A DNA stretch of 64,000 nucleotides from JAJFUE01 sp041687335 (lineage in GTDB: Bacteria > Sumerlaeota > Sumerlaeia > MVZB01), in NCBI GenBank assembly GCA_041687335.1, contig JAWLCE010000005.1:62001-126000 (forward strand), given 5' to 3'. The notes below the pieces were generated by a model that worked only from the letters and a program-made list of their open reading frames with translations, was not told the origin of the DNA and searched no databases. Of this stretch, positions 53,347 to 62,079 are shown in pieces. Made by a program: the position numbers and the translations under genes. Positions within the stretch are counted from its first letter, which is position 1. Every line of letters begins with the position of its first letter.

Positions 53347-55017
53347 TCAGGATTCCATCAGTTGGCGCGCAAGGTCCCGCGCGGGGCGGGCCTGGCCGTC
53401 CCCGCCCATCATCCGGGCCAGCTCCTCCAGCCGGGCGTCCCCTTCCAGGGCCAGCGCCTCGGTGCGCGCGGCCCCGCGCTGGACGCTCTTGCGGATCGAA
53501 ACATGCGCCGCGGCGCGGGCGGCGATCGGCGCCAGATGCGTGATGCACAGAATCTGATGCGAGCCGCCAAGCTGCTCGAGCAGCCCCGCCACGCGCAGCG
53601 CCGCTTCCCCGCCGACCCCGGCGTCGATCTCGTCAAAGACCAGCGTCGGGATGCCGTCGCGACCGGCCAGCGCCGACTTGATCGCCAGCATGACCCGCGA
53701 GATCTCGCCCCCCGAACCGATCCGCCGCAGCGGGGCGGGCGGCAGGCCCGGATTGGCCGCCAGCAGGAAATCGACCCGGTCCGCGCCCACCGGACCCGGC
53801 TGCTCAATGGGCTCGATCGCCACCTCCAGCCGCGCCTTTTCCATGTTGAGCCGTCGTAGAAAATCGAGCACCGTGCGGGCGAACCGGCCGGCGGCGGCGC
53901 GGCGGGCCGCCGAGAGCGCCTCGGCGGCTCGGGCCAGCCCGGCCTCGGCGGCCGCTAGCCGCTCATCGATCCGGCGGCGCTCCGCATCGTCATCGGCCAT
54001 CTGCGCGCGCTCGGTGCGCATCGACTCGCGCGCGGCCAGCAGCTCGGCCTCACCGCCGCCATGCTTGCGCGCCAGCCGTCGGATCGCCTCCAGCCGCGTG
54101 ATGACCTCGTTGAGCCGCCCCGGGTCGGCCTCGATCTGGTCACGGTAATCGCGCAGGTTGAGCGCCAGGTCCGCCAGCGAGCCCTCGTTTTCGTCCAGCC
54201 GGGCCAGCGCGTCGGCGAAGGCCGGCTCGATCGCCGCCAGCTCGGCGACCCGGCGGCGCGCCTCGCGCAGCCCCGCCAGCAGCGCCGGCTGCTCCTCGGT
54301 CCCCTCGTAGAGGATCGCATAGCCCTCGGCGGCCGCGCGCCCCAGCGACTCCGCATGGGCCAGGCGCTTCTCCTCGAGCTCGAGCGCCGCCATCTCGCCC
54401 GGCTGCGGGTCGAGCCGCTCGATCTCCTCGAGCTGATAATCCAGCCAGTCCGCCCGCCGCTCGAAGTCCAGTGCGGCTTGCTGCAATGCATCCCTCCGGC
54501 GGCGCAGGGTCGCGGCCTCGGCCCAGGCGGCCGCGCAGCGCGCGAGCAGCTTGTCGTGGCCCGCGAAGGCATCGAGCGCCCCACGCGCGGCATCGGGCCG
54601 GAAGAGCGACTGGTGCTCGTGCTGGCCATGGAAATCCACCAAGGCCTCGCCCACCGCCTTCAGCTCGGCGACCCCGACCAACTGTTCATTGATGAAACAG
54701 CGGCTGCGCCCCGTCGCCGCCAGCTCGCGCCGCAGAACCAGCGGCTCCTCGGGCTCCAGCGTCAGCTCCAGTTCGGCCAGCGCGCGCGCGGCCGTCGGCG
54801 GCAGCGGCGCCGTAAACACCGCCTCGGCCACCGCCAGCTTTGCGCCGGCGCGCACCGTCTCGGCCGAGGCCCGCCCCCCCAGCGCCAGTTCCAGCCCCTC
54901 GATCAATACCGATTTGCCCGCCCCCGTCTCGCCGGTCAGCGCATTGAGCCCCGCCACCGGCGCCAGCGCGAGCCGCTCGATCGTGGCCAGGTTCTGGATG
55001 GTCAGGCTCTGGAGCAT
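53347..55017 (-). CDS. recN: DNA repair protein RecN
   Basis: An SMC-like ATPase that helps hold broken DNA ends and homologues together in double-strand break repair. Walker A GETGAGKS is near residue 33; a coiled-coil arm occupies about residues 155-355; the ABC signature SGGEISRVMLAIKSAL and Walker B TLVFDEIDAGVGG follow near the C-terminus. Length 556 is typical. I start at ATG 55017 (family begins MLQSLTIQNLATIE); 27 upstream codons have no similarity. Single gene. Confidence 0.95.
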   Translation of the reverse strand: MLQSLTIQNLATIERLALAPVAGLNALTGETGAGKSVLIEGLELALGGRASAETVRAGAKLAVAEAVFTAPLPPTAARALAELELTLEPEEPLVLRRELAATGRSRCFINEQLVGVAELKAVGEALVDFHGQHEHQSLFRPDAARGALDAFAGHDKLLARCAAAWAEAATLRRRRDALQQAALDFERRADWLDYQLEEIERLDPQPGEMAALELEEKRLAHAESLGRAAAEGYAILYEGTEEQPALLAGLREARRRVAELAAIEPAFADALARLDENEGSLADLALNLRDYRDQIEADPGRLNEVITRLEAIRRLARKHGGGEAELLAARESMRTERAQMADDDAERRRIDERLAAAEAGLARAAEALSAARRAAAGRFARTVLDFLRRLNMEKARLEVAIEPIEQPGPVGADRVDFLLAANPGLPPAPLRRIGSGGEISRVMLAIKSALAGRDGIPTLVFDEIDAGVGGEAALRVAGLLEQLGGSHQILCITHLAPIAARAAAHVSIRKSVQRGAARTEALALEGDARLEELARMMGGDGQARPARDLARQLMES

Positions 55018-55267
55018 TGCCCTTGAACCCTTTCGGCTTGCAGGCTGAAGTTGATCCGAATGCAGGTGTGGGAGCAAACCTCGCCCTGTTCCAGGCAAGT
55101 ATATCTTGCCGCATCGGCGGGATAAAGCAGGAATGGGGTGCAGATGGCCCCGATTAAGGGGGAGGCATGAGGCAAAGGTCAGAAGACCGCGTGCAGGAAC
55201 ACACGCAGGAGCCGATGCTCAGGGTCGTTGGAGGAGGGGGACGCCGAGCGGCACCCCCCATGTTCAG

Positions 55268-56674
55268 TCAGAGGTATTCCCAGTCGCGGATATCGACGAA
55301 GTGGCCGGTAACGGCGGCGGCGGCGGCCATGGCGGGGCCGACCAGATGGGTGCGGCCGCCCTTGCCCTGGCGCCCCTCAAAGTTGCGGTTGCTGGTGGCG
55401 GCGCAGCGCTCGCCGGGGCTGAGCCGGTCGTCGTTCATCGCCAGGCACATCGAGCAGCCGGCCTCGCGCCACTCCATGCCGGCCTCGATGAAGACCTTGT
55501 CAAGCCCCTCGGCCTGGGCCTGGCGCTTGACCTCGTTGCTGCCGGGGACGACGATCGCCTGCTTGAGGGTAGGGGAGATCGTGTAGCCGCGCAGGACGGC
55601 GGCCGCCGCGCGCAGGTCTTCGATGCGGCCGTTGGTGCACGAGCCGATGAAGACCTTGTCGATGGCGATGGTGGTGATCGGCACGCCCTCGCCCAAGCCC
55701 ATGTATTCGAGCGCCTTCTGAGCGGCGAGGCGCTCGTTGGGGGTGGCCAGCTCGGCCAGCACGGGGGTGGCGCCGCTGATGCCGGTGACCATGCCGGGGC
55801 TGGTGCCCCAGGTCACCTGCGGCTCGATCTCTTCGGCCTGCAGGACCACGGTCGTGTCGTAGCTGCAGCCGGGGTCGCTGGCGAAGCTGAGCCAGCGCTC
55901 GGCGAGCGCCTCAAAGTCGCGGCCTTCCAGGTAGCGCCGGCCGCGCAGGTAGTCGACGGTCTTGGCGTCGGGTGAGATCAGGCCGGCACGCGCCCCGGCC
56001 TCGATGGTCATGTTGCAGACGGTCAGGCGGCCTTCCATCGACAGCTCGCGGATGGCGTCGCCGGTGTATTCGATCACGTAGCCGGTGCCGCCGGCGGTGC
56101 CGATCTTGCCGATGACCGCCAAAATGATGTCCTTGGCCGTGACCCCGCGCGGCAGCCGGCCCTCGATGCGGACTTCCATCGTCGGGCTCTTGCGCTGGAG
56201 CAAAGTCTGGGTGGCGAGCACGTGCTCGACCTCGCTGGTGCCGATGCCGAAGGCAAGGGCGCCAAAGGCGCCGTGGGTCGAGGTGTGGCTGTCGCCGCAG
56301 ACGATCGTCATGCCGGGCTGGGTCAGGCCCAGCTCGGGCCCGATCACGTGCACGATGCCGTTGAGCGTGTGCTGCATGCCGAAGAGCTGGACGCCGAACT
56401 CGTCGCAGTTGACCTCGAGCGTGCGCACCTGCTCGCGGCTCATCGGGTCCTGGATCGGCAGCGAGCGATCGGTGGTCGGAATATTGTGGTCCATGGTGGC
56501 GAAGGTCAGGTCGGGCCGGCGCAGGCGGCGGCCGGTCAGCCGCAGCCCCTCGAACGCCTGGGGGCTCGTGACCTCGTGGACGTAGTGGCGGTCAATGTAA
56601 AGGATGGCATCCTGGCCCGCTTCTTCGTGGACCAGATGGGCTTCCCAGATTTTCTCGTAAATGTTCTTGGCCAT
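55268..56674 (-). CDS. leuC: 3-isopropylmalate dehydratase large subunit
   Basis: LeuC isomerises 2- and 3-isopropylmalate in leucine synthesis, as a [4Fe-4S] heterodimer with LeuD. The cluster cysteines lie in VFIGSCTNGRIEDL and in AGCSMCLAMN; GDSHTSTHGAFGALAFGIGTSEVEHVLATQ and the closing SNRNFEGRQG are typical. Length 468 is standard. ATG 56674 is the family start (MAKNIYEKIWEAH), with GGGAG upstream; 19 earlier codons are not conserved. The small-subunit gene leuD, usually next door, is not downstream here: 55018-55267 has no gene. Confidence 0.95.
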   Translation of the reverse strand: MAKNIYEKIWEAHLVHEEAGQDAILYIDRHYVHEVTSPQAFEGLRLTGRRLRRPDLTFATMDHNIPTTDRSLPIQDPMSREQVRTLEVNCDEFGVQLFGMQHTLNGIVHVIGPELGLTQPGMTIVCGDSHTSTHGAFGALAFGIGTSEVEHVLATQTLLQRKSPTMEVRIEGRLPRGVTAKDIILAVIGKIGTAGGTGYVIEYTGDAIRELSMEGRLTVCNMTIEAGARAGLISPDAKTVDYLRGRRYLEGRDFEALAERWLSFASDPGCSYDTTVVLQAEEIEPQVTWGTSPGMVTGISGATPVLAELATPNERLAAQKALEYMGLGEGVPITTIAIDKVFIGSCTNGRIEDLRAAAAVLRGYTISPTLKQAIVVPGSNEVKRQAQAEGLDKVFIEAGMEWREAGCSMCLAMNDDRLSPGERCAATSNRNFEGRQGKGGRTHLVGPAMAAAAAVTGHFVDIRDWEYL

Positions 56675-56842
56675 GAACCTGTCGCTCCCGCTGGCAAATC
56701 GCAGACCCGGGGTCTGAGCGCATCCTAACACCGTGGAGCGGCCATTTTCCAGTCAGAATGGCAGGCAATCGGCGGCGCTACAATCTTCAGATGGAGAGAT
56801 GTTCACGAAAGGCCCAGCGCGGCCGAGCCGCAACCAAAAAAT

Positions 56843-56963
56843 GCAGCCACGAATGGACACCAATTTGCACGAATGATTTGAACGCCAAGACGCCAAGATG
56901 GCCAAGGGACGCATCCGCTGAAATGAAACATACAAGGCCCAGAGGACGCCGAGGAAGCGCAAG
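56843..56963. repeat. Composite degenerate dispersed repeat
   Basis: The GCAGCCACGAATGGACAC opening and TTGCACGAA match 22456-22490. Then come AACGCCAAGACGCCAAGATGGCC and CAGAGGACGCCGAGGAAGCG, matching words at 22652 and 19851. Confidence 0.6.
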
Positions 56964-57099
56964 GTGATCAAGCCTGGCCTGGATTGGAGGTTGGGATTGA
57001 CAGGCCGTGGGTTGATTCCCTGCCCATTCGGTCAGTAACCCAGCCCCGCAGGGGCGATCGCAGGTAGCCGGGGGTGACAATCTTCGCAGGAATATTGAA

Positions 57100-57229
57100 C
57101 CCAGCCCCCGGCAGCACTTGATGCCTTGATGGTGGCCCATCGTCTCGATTCGTATTGCATGTTCCACTCCAGCTTGCCGTTCCATTTTCGTGTCGATTCG
57201 TGCTCCTCATTTCGTGTGTTTCGTGAACA
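57100..57229. repeat. MITE-like element, copy 2 (inverted, lacks one arm)
   Basis: Reverse complement of 5277-5405, roughly 85 percent identical by eye. The TTTCGTG-rich arm at 57182-57229 is intact, but the partner arm found at 5408-5442 is absent; the sequence instead runs into GAACCCAGCCC and CGCAGGAATATT. Confidence 0.75.
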
Positions 57230-57358
57230 GACCAATTCTTGAAGAATCGGCGGCGGCCGGGGCGGCGATGTCGATTTTGCTGGAATTTGGCGGCCGCTGC
57301 GGGTAATGGCTTTGTTATTGGATGTCTGGCGACAATTTCTGTCCGGGTGGGTCCACAC

Positions 57359-58120
57359 ATGCCTGTCGGTCTTTCCCGCACCGAACAATACGGCCTGCTC
57401 GGCATGGTGATGCTGATGGTGGCGGGGCTGGCCGTGCGCGAATGGCGCGCGGGCGGGGGCGGCGGCCTGACCTATGCCGATGCCGATGGCTGGGAGCAGA
57501 TCGGCGTGCTGGAGGCCGGCGGCCGGCCCAGCCTTGACCTGGACCGGCTCGCCCCGCCGCCCGAGCAGGAACTGGTCATTGACATCAACACCGCCGGGCC
57601 AATCGAGCTGGAGCGGCTGCCGGGGATCGGTCCGGCGCGCGCCAGCGCGATCCTGAGCCTGCGCGAGCGGCTGGGCGGGTTCAGCTCGATCGAGCAGCTC
57701 GACGATGTGCATGGGATCGGGCCGGCGACGCTGGAGCGGCTGAGGCCCCATCTGCGGCTGGCGGAACCGGCTGCGCCGGCCGAAACCTCGGGCGCAGCCG
57801 ATAGCCGGGAGCCTCCCGATGAGCCACCCCTCGAGGTCCCCCTGCCCCCCGCCGGCGCGACCGAGTCCTTCATGCCGGCGGGCCTGTTGGCACCCCCGCC
57901 CGCGCCCGCGTCGGTCGGCGACGGGATGCGGATCAACATCAATGCCGCCGACGAGCAGCAGTTGCAGCAGATCAAGGGAATCGGGCCGGCGCTGGCGCGG
58001 CGGATCATCGAGGACCGCCAGGCCAACGGCCCCTTCCGCCAGCCCGCGGACCTGCAGCGCGTCAAGGGGATCGGACCGAAGACCTACGAAAAAATGGCCC
58101 CCGATATCCGCGTGCGGTGA
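57359..58120 (+). CDS. ComEA-like protein with two helix-hairpin-helix domains
   Basis: A 253-residue membrane-anchored protein expected to bind double-stranded DNA outside the inner membrane, as ComEA does in natural transformation. One N-terminal helix (about residues 10-26) precedes a first HhH pair, INTAGPIELERLPGIGPARASAIL ... DDVHGIGPATLERLRPHL. A Pro-rich linker follows (about 140-195) and then a second HhH pair, INAADEQQLQQIKGIGPALARRII ... LQRVKGIGPKTYEKM. One tandem pair is usual, so two separate copies are uncommon. ATG 57359 (GGTGGG upstream) gives a clean membrane anchor. No other competence genes in the window. Confidence 0.85.
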   Translation: MPVGLSRTEQYGLLGMVMLMVAGLAVREWRAGGGGGLTYADADGWEQIGVLEAGGRPSLDLDRLAPPPEQELVIDINTAGPIELERLPGIGPARASAILSLRERLGGFSSIEQLDDVHGIGPATLERLRPHLRLAEPAAPAETSGAADSREPPDEPPLEVPLPPAGATESFMPAGLLAPPPAPASVGDGMRININAADEQQLQQIKGIGPALARRIIEDRQANGPFRQPADLQRVKGIGPKTYEKMAPDIRVR

Positions 58121-58157
58121 AGCGTGAGCCGGCCGCATCCACGGACACCCCGAAATG

Positions 58158-58215
58158 GTAGGTCGGGTCTTCGACCCGACATGGCCTCCAGTGTCGGCTC
58201 GAAGAGCCGACCAGC
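58158..58215. repeat. 58-bp double-hairpin repeat, copy 6
   Basis: Near-consensus: GTAGGTCGGGTC ... ATGGCCTCCAGTGTCGG ... GAGCCGACCAGC. It lies 38 bases past the ComEA-like stop. Confidence 0.85.
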
Positions 58216-58324
58216 CTTGCCCGCTGCGCCCCGCTGAGAGCCATTCAACTCCAATGCCTCTTTGCTGATCAAGGCGGCTGGAGTATGATGAGGCTCGATT
58301 GCATAGCCGAAGGCGGTGCGGGTG

Positions 58325-58813
58325 ATGGCGGAGCGACACGATTCCCAGGCGGGCGGGCCGGCGGACTGGCGGCCGGTGCCCGGGGATTGGGTGCGCGTGC
58401 GCGGGGTGGGTGGGGTTGGCCAGGTGCTCGAGCTGGACTGGACGCGCCGGCGGGCGCGGGTGGCCTTCGGCGACCATGAATGGATCATCAAGCCGCGCGA
58501 CCTCAAGCCGGCCGAGGCGCCCGAGCCGCCGCGCCAGGCGCCGGTCAAGGTCATTGGCGCGGGGCCGACCTACCACCAGATCGACCTGCACGGGCTGCGC
58601 GTGGAGGAGGCGCTGGTGCTGGCCGAGCGCGCGGTCGACCAGGCCGTCGCCGGCCACCTGGACAAGGTCAAGATCATCCATGGCCACGGCACCGGGGCGT
58701 TGCGCAAGGCGATCCGCGAGATGCTGGCGCGCCACCCCCACGTCGCCGAGTTCCGCTTCGGCAGCCCGATGGAGGGCGGGCTCGCCTGCACCATCGCGGA
58801 ACTGAAGAAGTAG
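58325..58813 (+). CDS. Free-standing KOW-like plus Smr domain protein (MutS2 tail-like)
   Basis: A 162-residue protein that reads like the C-terminal part of MutS2 without the MutS core. The first 60 residues form a small beta domain (PGDWVRVRGVGGVGQVLELDWTRRRARVAFG). After a Pro-rich linker comes an Smr domain with IDLHGLRVEEAL and the catalytic-type IIHGHGTGALRKAIREML. Smr domains nick DNA or cleave RNA at ribosomes. No mutS2 body precedes it, so it is a stand-alone gene, not a frameshifted fragment. ATG 58325 is chosen. Confidence 0.85.
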   Translation: MAERHDSQAGGPADWRPVPGDWVRVRGVGGVGQVLELDWTRRRARVAFGDHEWIIKPRDLKPAEAPEPPRQAPVKVIGAGPTYHQIDLHGLRVEEALVLAERAVDQAVAGHLDKVKIIHGHGTGALRKAIREMLARHPHVAEFRFGSPMEGGLACTIAELKK

Positions 58814-58833
58814 GGGCGGCGCGCGTTGCGGCC

Positions 58834-59727
58834 TCAGATTTCCAGCTTGCGGCCGGTGATCTTCTCAAAGATTTCAAGATAACGGCGCGAGGTGTTGGCG
58901 ACGACGTCCTCGGGCAGCTCGGGGGCGGGAGGGGTCTTGTTCCAGCCGGTGGCCTCAAGGAAGTCGCGCACGTATTGCTTGTCGTAGCTGATCGGCTCGC
59001 CGCCCTGCTCGAAGGAGCCTTTGACCCAGAAGCGCGAGCTGTCGGGGGTGAAGATCTCGTCGATAAGGGTGACCTCGCCATCGATGACGGCAAACTCGAA
59101 CTTGGTGTCGGCGATGACGATGCCGCGGGCATCGAGCAGTTCGTGTACGTGCTTGTAGAGCGCCAGGCTGATCTCGCGCAGGCGGGCGGCCAGCTCGGCG
59201 CCGACGACCTTTTCGGCCTGCTCATAGGTGATGTTCTCGTCGTGCAGCCCCTGCTCGGCCTTGGTGGAGGGGGTGAAGATCGGCTCGGGCAGGCGCGAGC
59301 GGCGCTTGAGCCCCGCGGGCAGCTTGATGCCGCAGACGGCGCCGGTGGCCTGATATTCCTTCCAGCCCGAGCCCTCCAGGTAGCCGCGCACGATGCACTC
59401 GAGCGGGATGACCTTGCCGCGCCGGCAGAGCGAGGTGCGGCCGGCCAGCGCCTGGTGGCGGGCGATCGGCTCCGGCATGCGCGCCAGGTCGGCGGTGATC
59501 AGGTGATTGGGGACGATATGGCTGGTCAGCCCGAAGAAATGAGCCGCCAGTTGGGTCAGCACCTGACCCTTGCCGGGGATGCCGCCGGGGAAGACGACAT
59601 CGAAGGCGCTGAGGCGGTCGGTCGCGACCAGCAGCAGCTGGTCCTCCCAAATGAAGATCTCGCGGACCTTGCCGGTGGCCAGATGCTCGAGGTTGTCGAG
59701 TTGGATCGTGCGTAGAATCGGGGGCAT
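58834..59727 (-). CDS. purC: Phosphoribosylaminoimidazole-succinocarboxamide synthase
   Basis: SAICAR synthetase of purine synthesis, joining aspartate to CAIR with ATP. Hallmarks are GKVREIFIWEDQLLLVATDRLSAFDVV (residues 19-45), CIVRGYLEGSGWKEYQ, and the aspartate-site region LIDEIFTPDSSRFW. Length 297 fits the long bacterial/eukaryote-like subgroup. The ATG at 59727 is the only good start; GAGG is about five bases upstream (CCGCACATG context). Convergent with the Smr gene, 20 bases apart. Confidence 0.95.
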   Translation of the reverse strand: MPPILRTIQLDNLEHLATGKVREIFIWEDQLLLVATDRLSAFDVVFPGGIPGKGQVLTQLAAHFFGLTSHIVPNHLITADLARMPEPIARHQALAGRTSLCRRGKVIPLECIVRGYLEGSGWKEYQATGAVCGIKLPAGLKRRSRLPEPIFTPSTKAEQGLHDENITYEQAEKVVGAELAARLREISLALYKHVHELLDARGIVIADTKFEFAVIDGEVTLIDEIFTPDSSRFWVKGSFEQGGEPISYDKQYVRDFLEATGWNKTPPAPELPEDVVANTSRRYLEIFEKITGRKLEI

Positions 59728-59824
59728 GTGCGGTTCCTCCGCAGGCGGCGTTAACCTGATTTTCTATCCTAACAAAGGGGTGGGAGGAAAGCACATTCGT
59801 CTTGTGAGAGGCAAAAAATGAAGC

Positions 59825-59854
59825 TTGGCGGGGCTTGCCCATGCCCGCTATAAT
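59825..59854 (+). promoter_or_regulatory. Candidate promoter of coiled-coil protein gene
   Basis: TTGGCG (59825-59830) and a perfect TATAAT (59849-59854) are 18 bases apart. The likely start of transcription is near 59861, about 100 bases before the ATG at 59962. Confidence 0.5.
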
Positions 59855-59961
59855 GACGCCCAGTTTGAGATTTGTGCTGCCGTCGTCGCGGTGGGAAACT
59901 CCGCCAGGAAGGCCGGGGGACGCGTTGCGGGGCCATTTGGATCGATTGATGGAAAGTCAGG

Positions 59962-60462
59962 ATGCACGAGCAGCAACCCAATCACGAGTCGCTTCAGGAA
60001 CTGGTCCAGGCGATGCAGGCGCTTCAAGCCAACCAGGAAGAGGAAACCACACGCCTGCGCCGGCGCCTGCAGTGGCTTGAGAACCGACGCCGCGAATTTT
60101 TCAACATCGTCGCCCAGAACGGCAGCGACCCCGACACGATCCGCAAGCTGGACCAGACTGAGACTCAGCTCGAGGAGATGCACCAGTTGCTGGGCCGGGT
60201 CGAGCAGGATCTCAAGCAGTCGCTCAAGGAAATTCGCCAGCGGATTCTGGACCTGCGCAATGACGAGCTGGTGCGCATCCAGCATGAGCGCGAGCTGATC
60301 CGCCAGCGGCGCGAGAAGATCCGCAACCAGTTGTTGCCCCAGGCGCAAAACCGGGTGGCTCGCCTGCAGGAGGAAGAGGGGGCGATGCTCCAGCAGGACC
60401 AGGAGCTGCAGCGCCGCATGCGCGAGCTGAGCCAGCTCGACCAGTTCACCGAGGTCGCCTAG
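59962..60462 (+). CDS. Coiled-coil protein of unknown function
   Basis: A 166-residue protein, almost wholly Glu/Gln/Leu/Arg-rich and predicted as long coiled coils (about residues 8-48, 58-110, 118-160), with one break around FFNIVAQNGSDPD. No signal peptide or membrane segment. I recognise no family; structural or partner-binding roles are guesses. AAGTCAGG sits directly before ATG 59962, and a near-consensus promoter lies about 110 bases upstream. It probably precedes the FAD oxidoreductase on the same strand by 115 bases. Confidence 0.75.
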   Translation: MHEQQPNHESLQELVQAMQALQANQEEETTRLRRRLQWLENRRREFFNIVAQNGSDPDTIRKLDQTETQLEEMHQLLGRVEQDLKQSLKEIRQRILDLRNDELVRIQHERELIRQRREKIRNQLLPQAQNRVARLQEEEGAMLQQDQELQRRMRELSQLDQFTEVA

Positions 60463-60577
60463 GGATTACGTTGACCCCTGATATTTTTGGGAATTTTTGT
60501 CCCCCATGATCCGGGTTCTCGGTTCTCGGTTTTACATTTTACATTCTCTTGACCAAACCCCCGAAATCACCCATTTC

Positions 60578-62053
60578 ATGCCCCAACCCGCCCCCATCCC
60601 ACCGGCCTCCGATCATACCCGCCCACGCGCCGTGATCGTCGGTGGCGGGGTGGCGGGGCTGGCCGCGGCGCTGCGGCTGGGCGAGCGCGACTGGCCGACG
60701 CTGGTGCTCGAGCGCGAGGATCGCCCCGGCGGGCTGGCGCGCTCTTTGCGCTTTCATGGCGTCGCCAGCGATCTGGGTCCCCACCGCATCCATACCGAGA
60801 TCCCCGAGGTTATGGCGCTGATCGAGCGGATCGCCGAGCCGTCGCTCTACCGGGTGCGCCGGGCCAGCCGGATTTACCTGCGCGGGCGCTTCCTGCCCTA
60901 TCCGCCCGATCCGCTGGCGATGGCGCGCCACCTGGGTCCGCTGCGGATGGCGGGCTTTGCCGGCAGCTTTGCGCTCGGCCGGCTGCTGGGCGAGGGGAGC
61001 GAAGAGAGCTACGACGGGCTGATGCGGCGGGCCTTTGGCCGACGGCTCTACGAGTTCCTGCTGCGCCCCTACAGCCAGAAGACATGGAAGATCGACCCGG
61101 CCGAGCTGCACGCCGACACCGCGCGGGTGCGGGTCTCGGCCGGCAGCCTGGCCCAGATGGCACTGGGTGCGTTCCGCCGCGAGCGCAAGGGGAGCGAGAC
61201 GGCGCTGCGCGAGTTCCGCTACGTGCGCGGCGGAGCCGAGACGCTGGTGCGTCACCTGCGCGAGCATGCCGAGGCGGTCGGCGCGCGGCTGGAGGTCGGC
61301 CGTCGCGTGCGCGCGCTTGAGCTGGGGGAGGATCTGCGTGTCGCCGCCGCGCTGCACGGGCCGGCGGTTGATGCGGGGGATGCGCCCGCGGAACGCGCCG
61401 AGGGCGAGGTCTATCTTTCGACGGCGCCGCTGCCCGAGCTGGTCGGCGAGCTGCTGCCGCCTGCGCCCTGGCTCGAGCCGGCCCGCCGCGCCGCCCGGGA
61501 GCTGCATTACCTTGACATGGTCCTGGTGTTCCTCGTCATCGACCGCCCCGAGGTCAGCGGCCAGAACTGGCTTTACTTCCCCGAGCCTCACCTGATCTTC
61601 AATCGCGGCTACGAGCCCAAGAGTTTTGACCCGACGATGGTGCCGGGCGAGCGCTCGGTCCTGTGCCTCGAGGTGACCACCCGGCCCGGCGACGAGGCCG
61701 ACGCCGCGAGCGACGATGAGCTGGCGGCGCGGGTGATCCGCGACCTGGCCGGCACCGGACTGGTGCGCGCGGACGAGGTGCGCGAGCGCGTCGTCCACCG
61801 GCTCCGCTTTGCCTATCCGCTCTACCGGCTCGATTACCGCGAGCGGCTGGGCGAGACGCTGGCGGCGCTGTCGCGCATCCCCAACCTGCTCACGCTGGGT
61901 CGCCAGGGGCTGTTCAACCACAACAACATGGATCACTCGATCTGGATGGGCCTGCGCGCCGGCGACATGATCGGCGAGCTGGGCGCCGCCGCCGGCCAGC
62001 GCCAGTGGTACGAGCAGGTCGACCAGTTCAAGTCGATGCGGATCGTGGATTGA
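60578..62053 (+). CDS. FAD-dependent oxidoreductase (amine-oxidase/UDP-galactopyranose-mutase-like)
   Basis: A 491-residue flavoprotein. The dinucleotide motif AVIVGGGVAGLAAALRLGER (about residues 18-37) is followed by VLEREDRPGG and LGPHRIHTEIPE. YSQKTWKIDPAELHADTARVRVSAGS and the closing NHNNMDHSIWMG match a group of protoporphyrinogen-oxidase-like and mutase-like enzymes of uncertain substrate. It probably modifies a nucleotide sugar or isoprenoid intermediate; not proven. ATG 60578 begins the family region; earlier in-frame codons fall in an AT-rich simple-repeat leader. Confidence 0.83.
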   Translation: MPQPAPIPPASDHTRPRAVIVGGGVAGLAAALRLGERDWPTLVLEREDRPGGLARSLRFHGVASDLGPHRIHTEIPEVMALIERIAEPSLYRVRRASRIYLRGRFLPYPPDPLAMARHLGPLRMAGFAGSFALGRLLGEGSEESYDGLMRRAFGRRLYEFLLRPYSQKTWKIDPAELHADTARVRVSAGSLAQMALGAFRRERKGSETALREFRYVRGGAETLVRHLREHAEAVGARLEVGRRVRALELGEDLRVAAALHGPAVDAGDAPAERAEGEVYLSTAPLPELVGELLPPAPWLEPARRAARELHYLDMVLVFLVIDRPEVSGQNWLYFPEPHLIFNRGYEPKSFDPTMVPGERSVLCLEVTTRPGDEADAASDDELAARVIRDLAGTGLVRADEVRERVVHRLRFAYPLYRLDYRERLGETLAALSRIPNLLTLGRQGLFNHNNMDHSIWMGLRAGDMIGELGAAAGQRQWYEQVDQFKSMRIVD

Positions 62054-62079
62054 AGCCTCCGCGCCAGTTTTCCAAGACA

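Larger units (their letters stand above)
56675..57358. other. 684-base repeat-rich spacer
   Basis: Between divergent leuC and the ComEA-like gene. It contains a degenerate repeat at 56843-56963 and the second MITE-like copy at 57100-57229. The first 80 bases next to leuC should contain its promoter; I cannot fix a -10. No leader peptide rich in leucine codons is visible. Confidence 0.55.
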
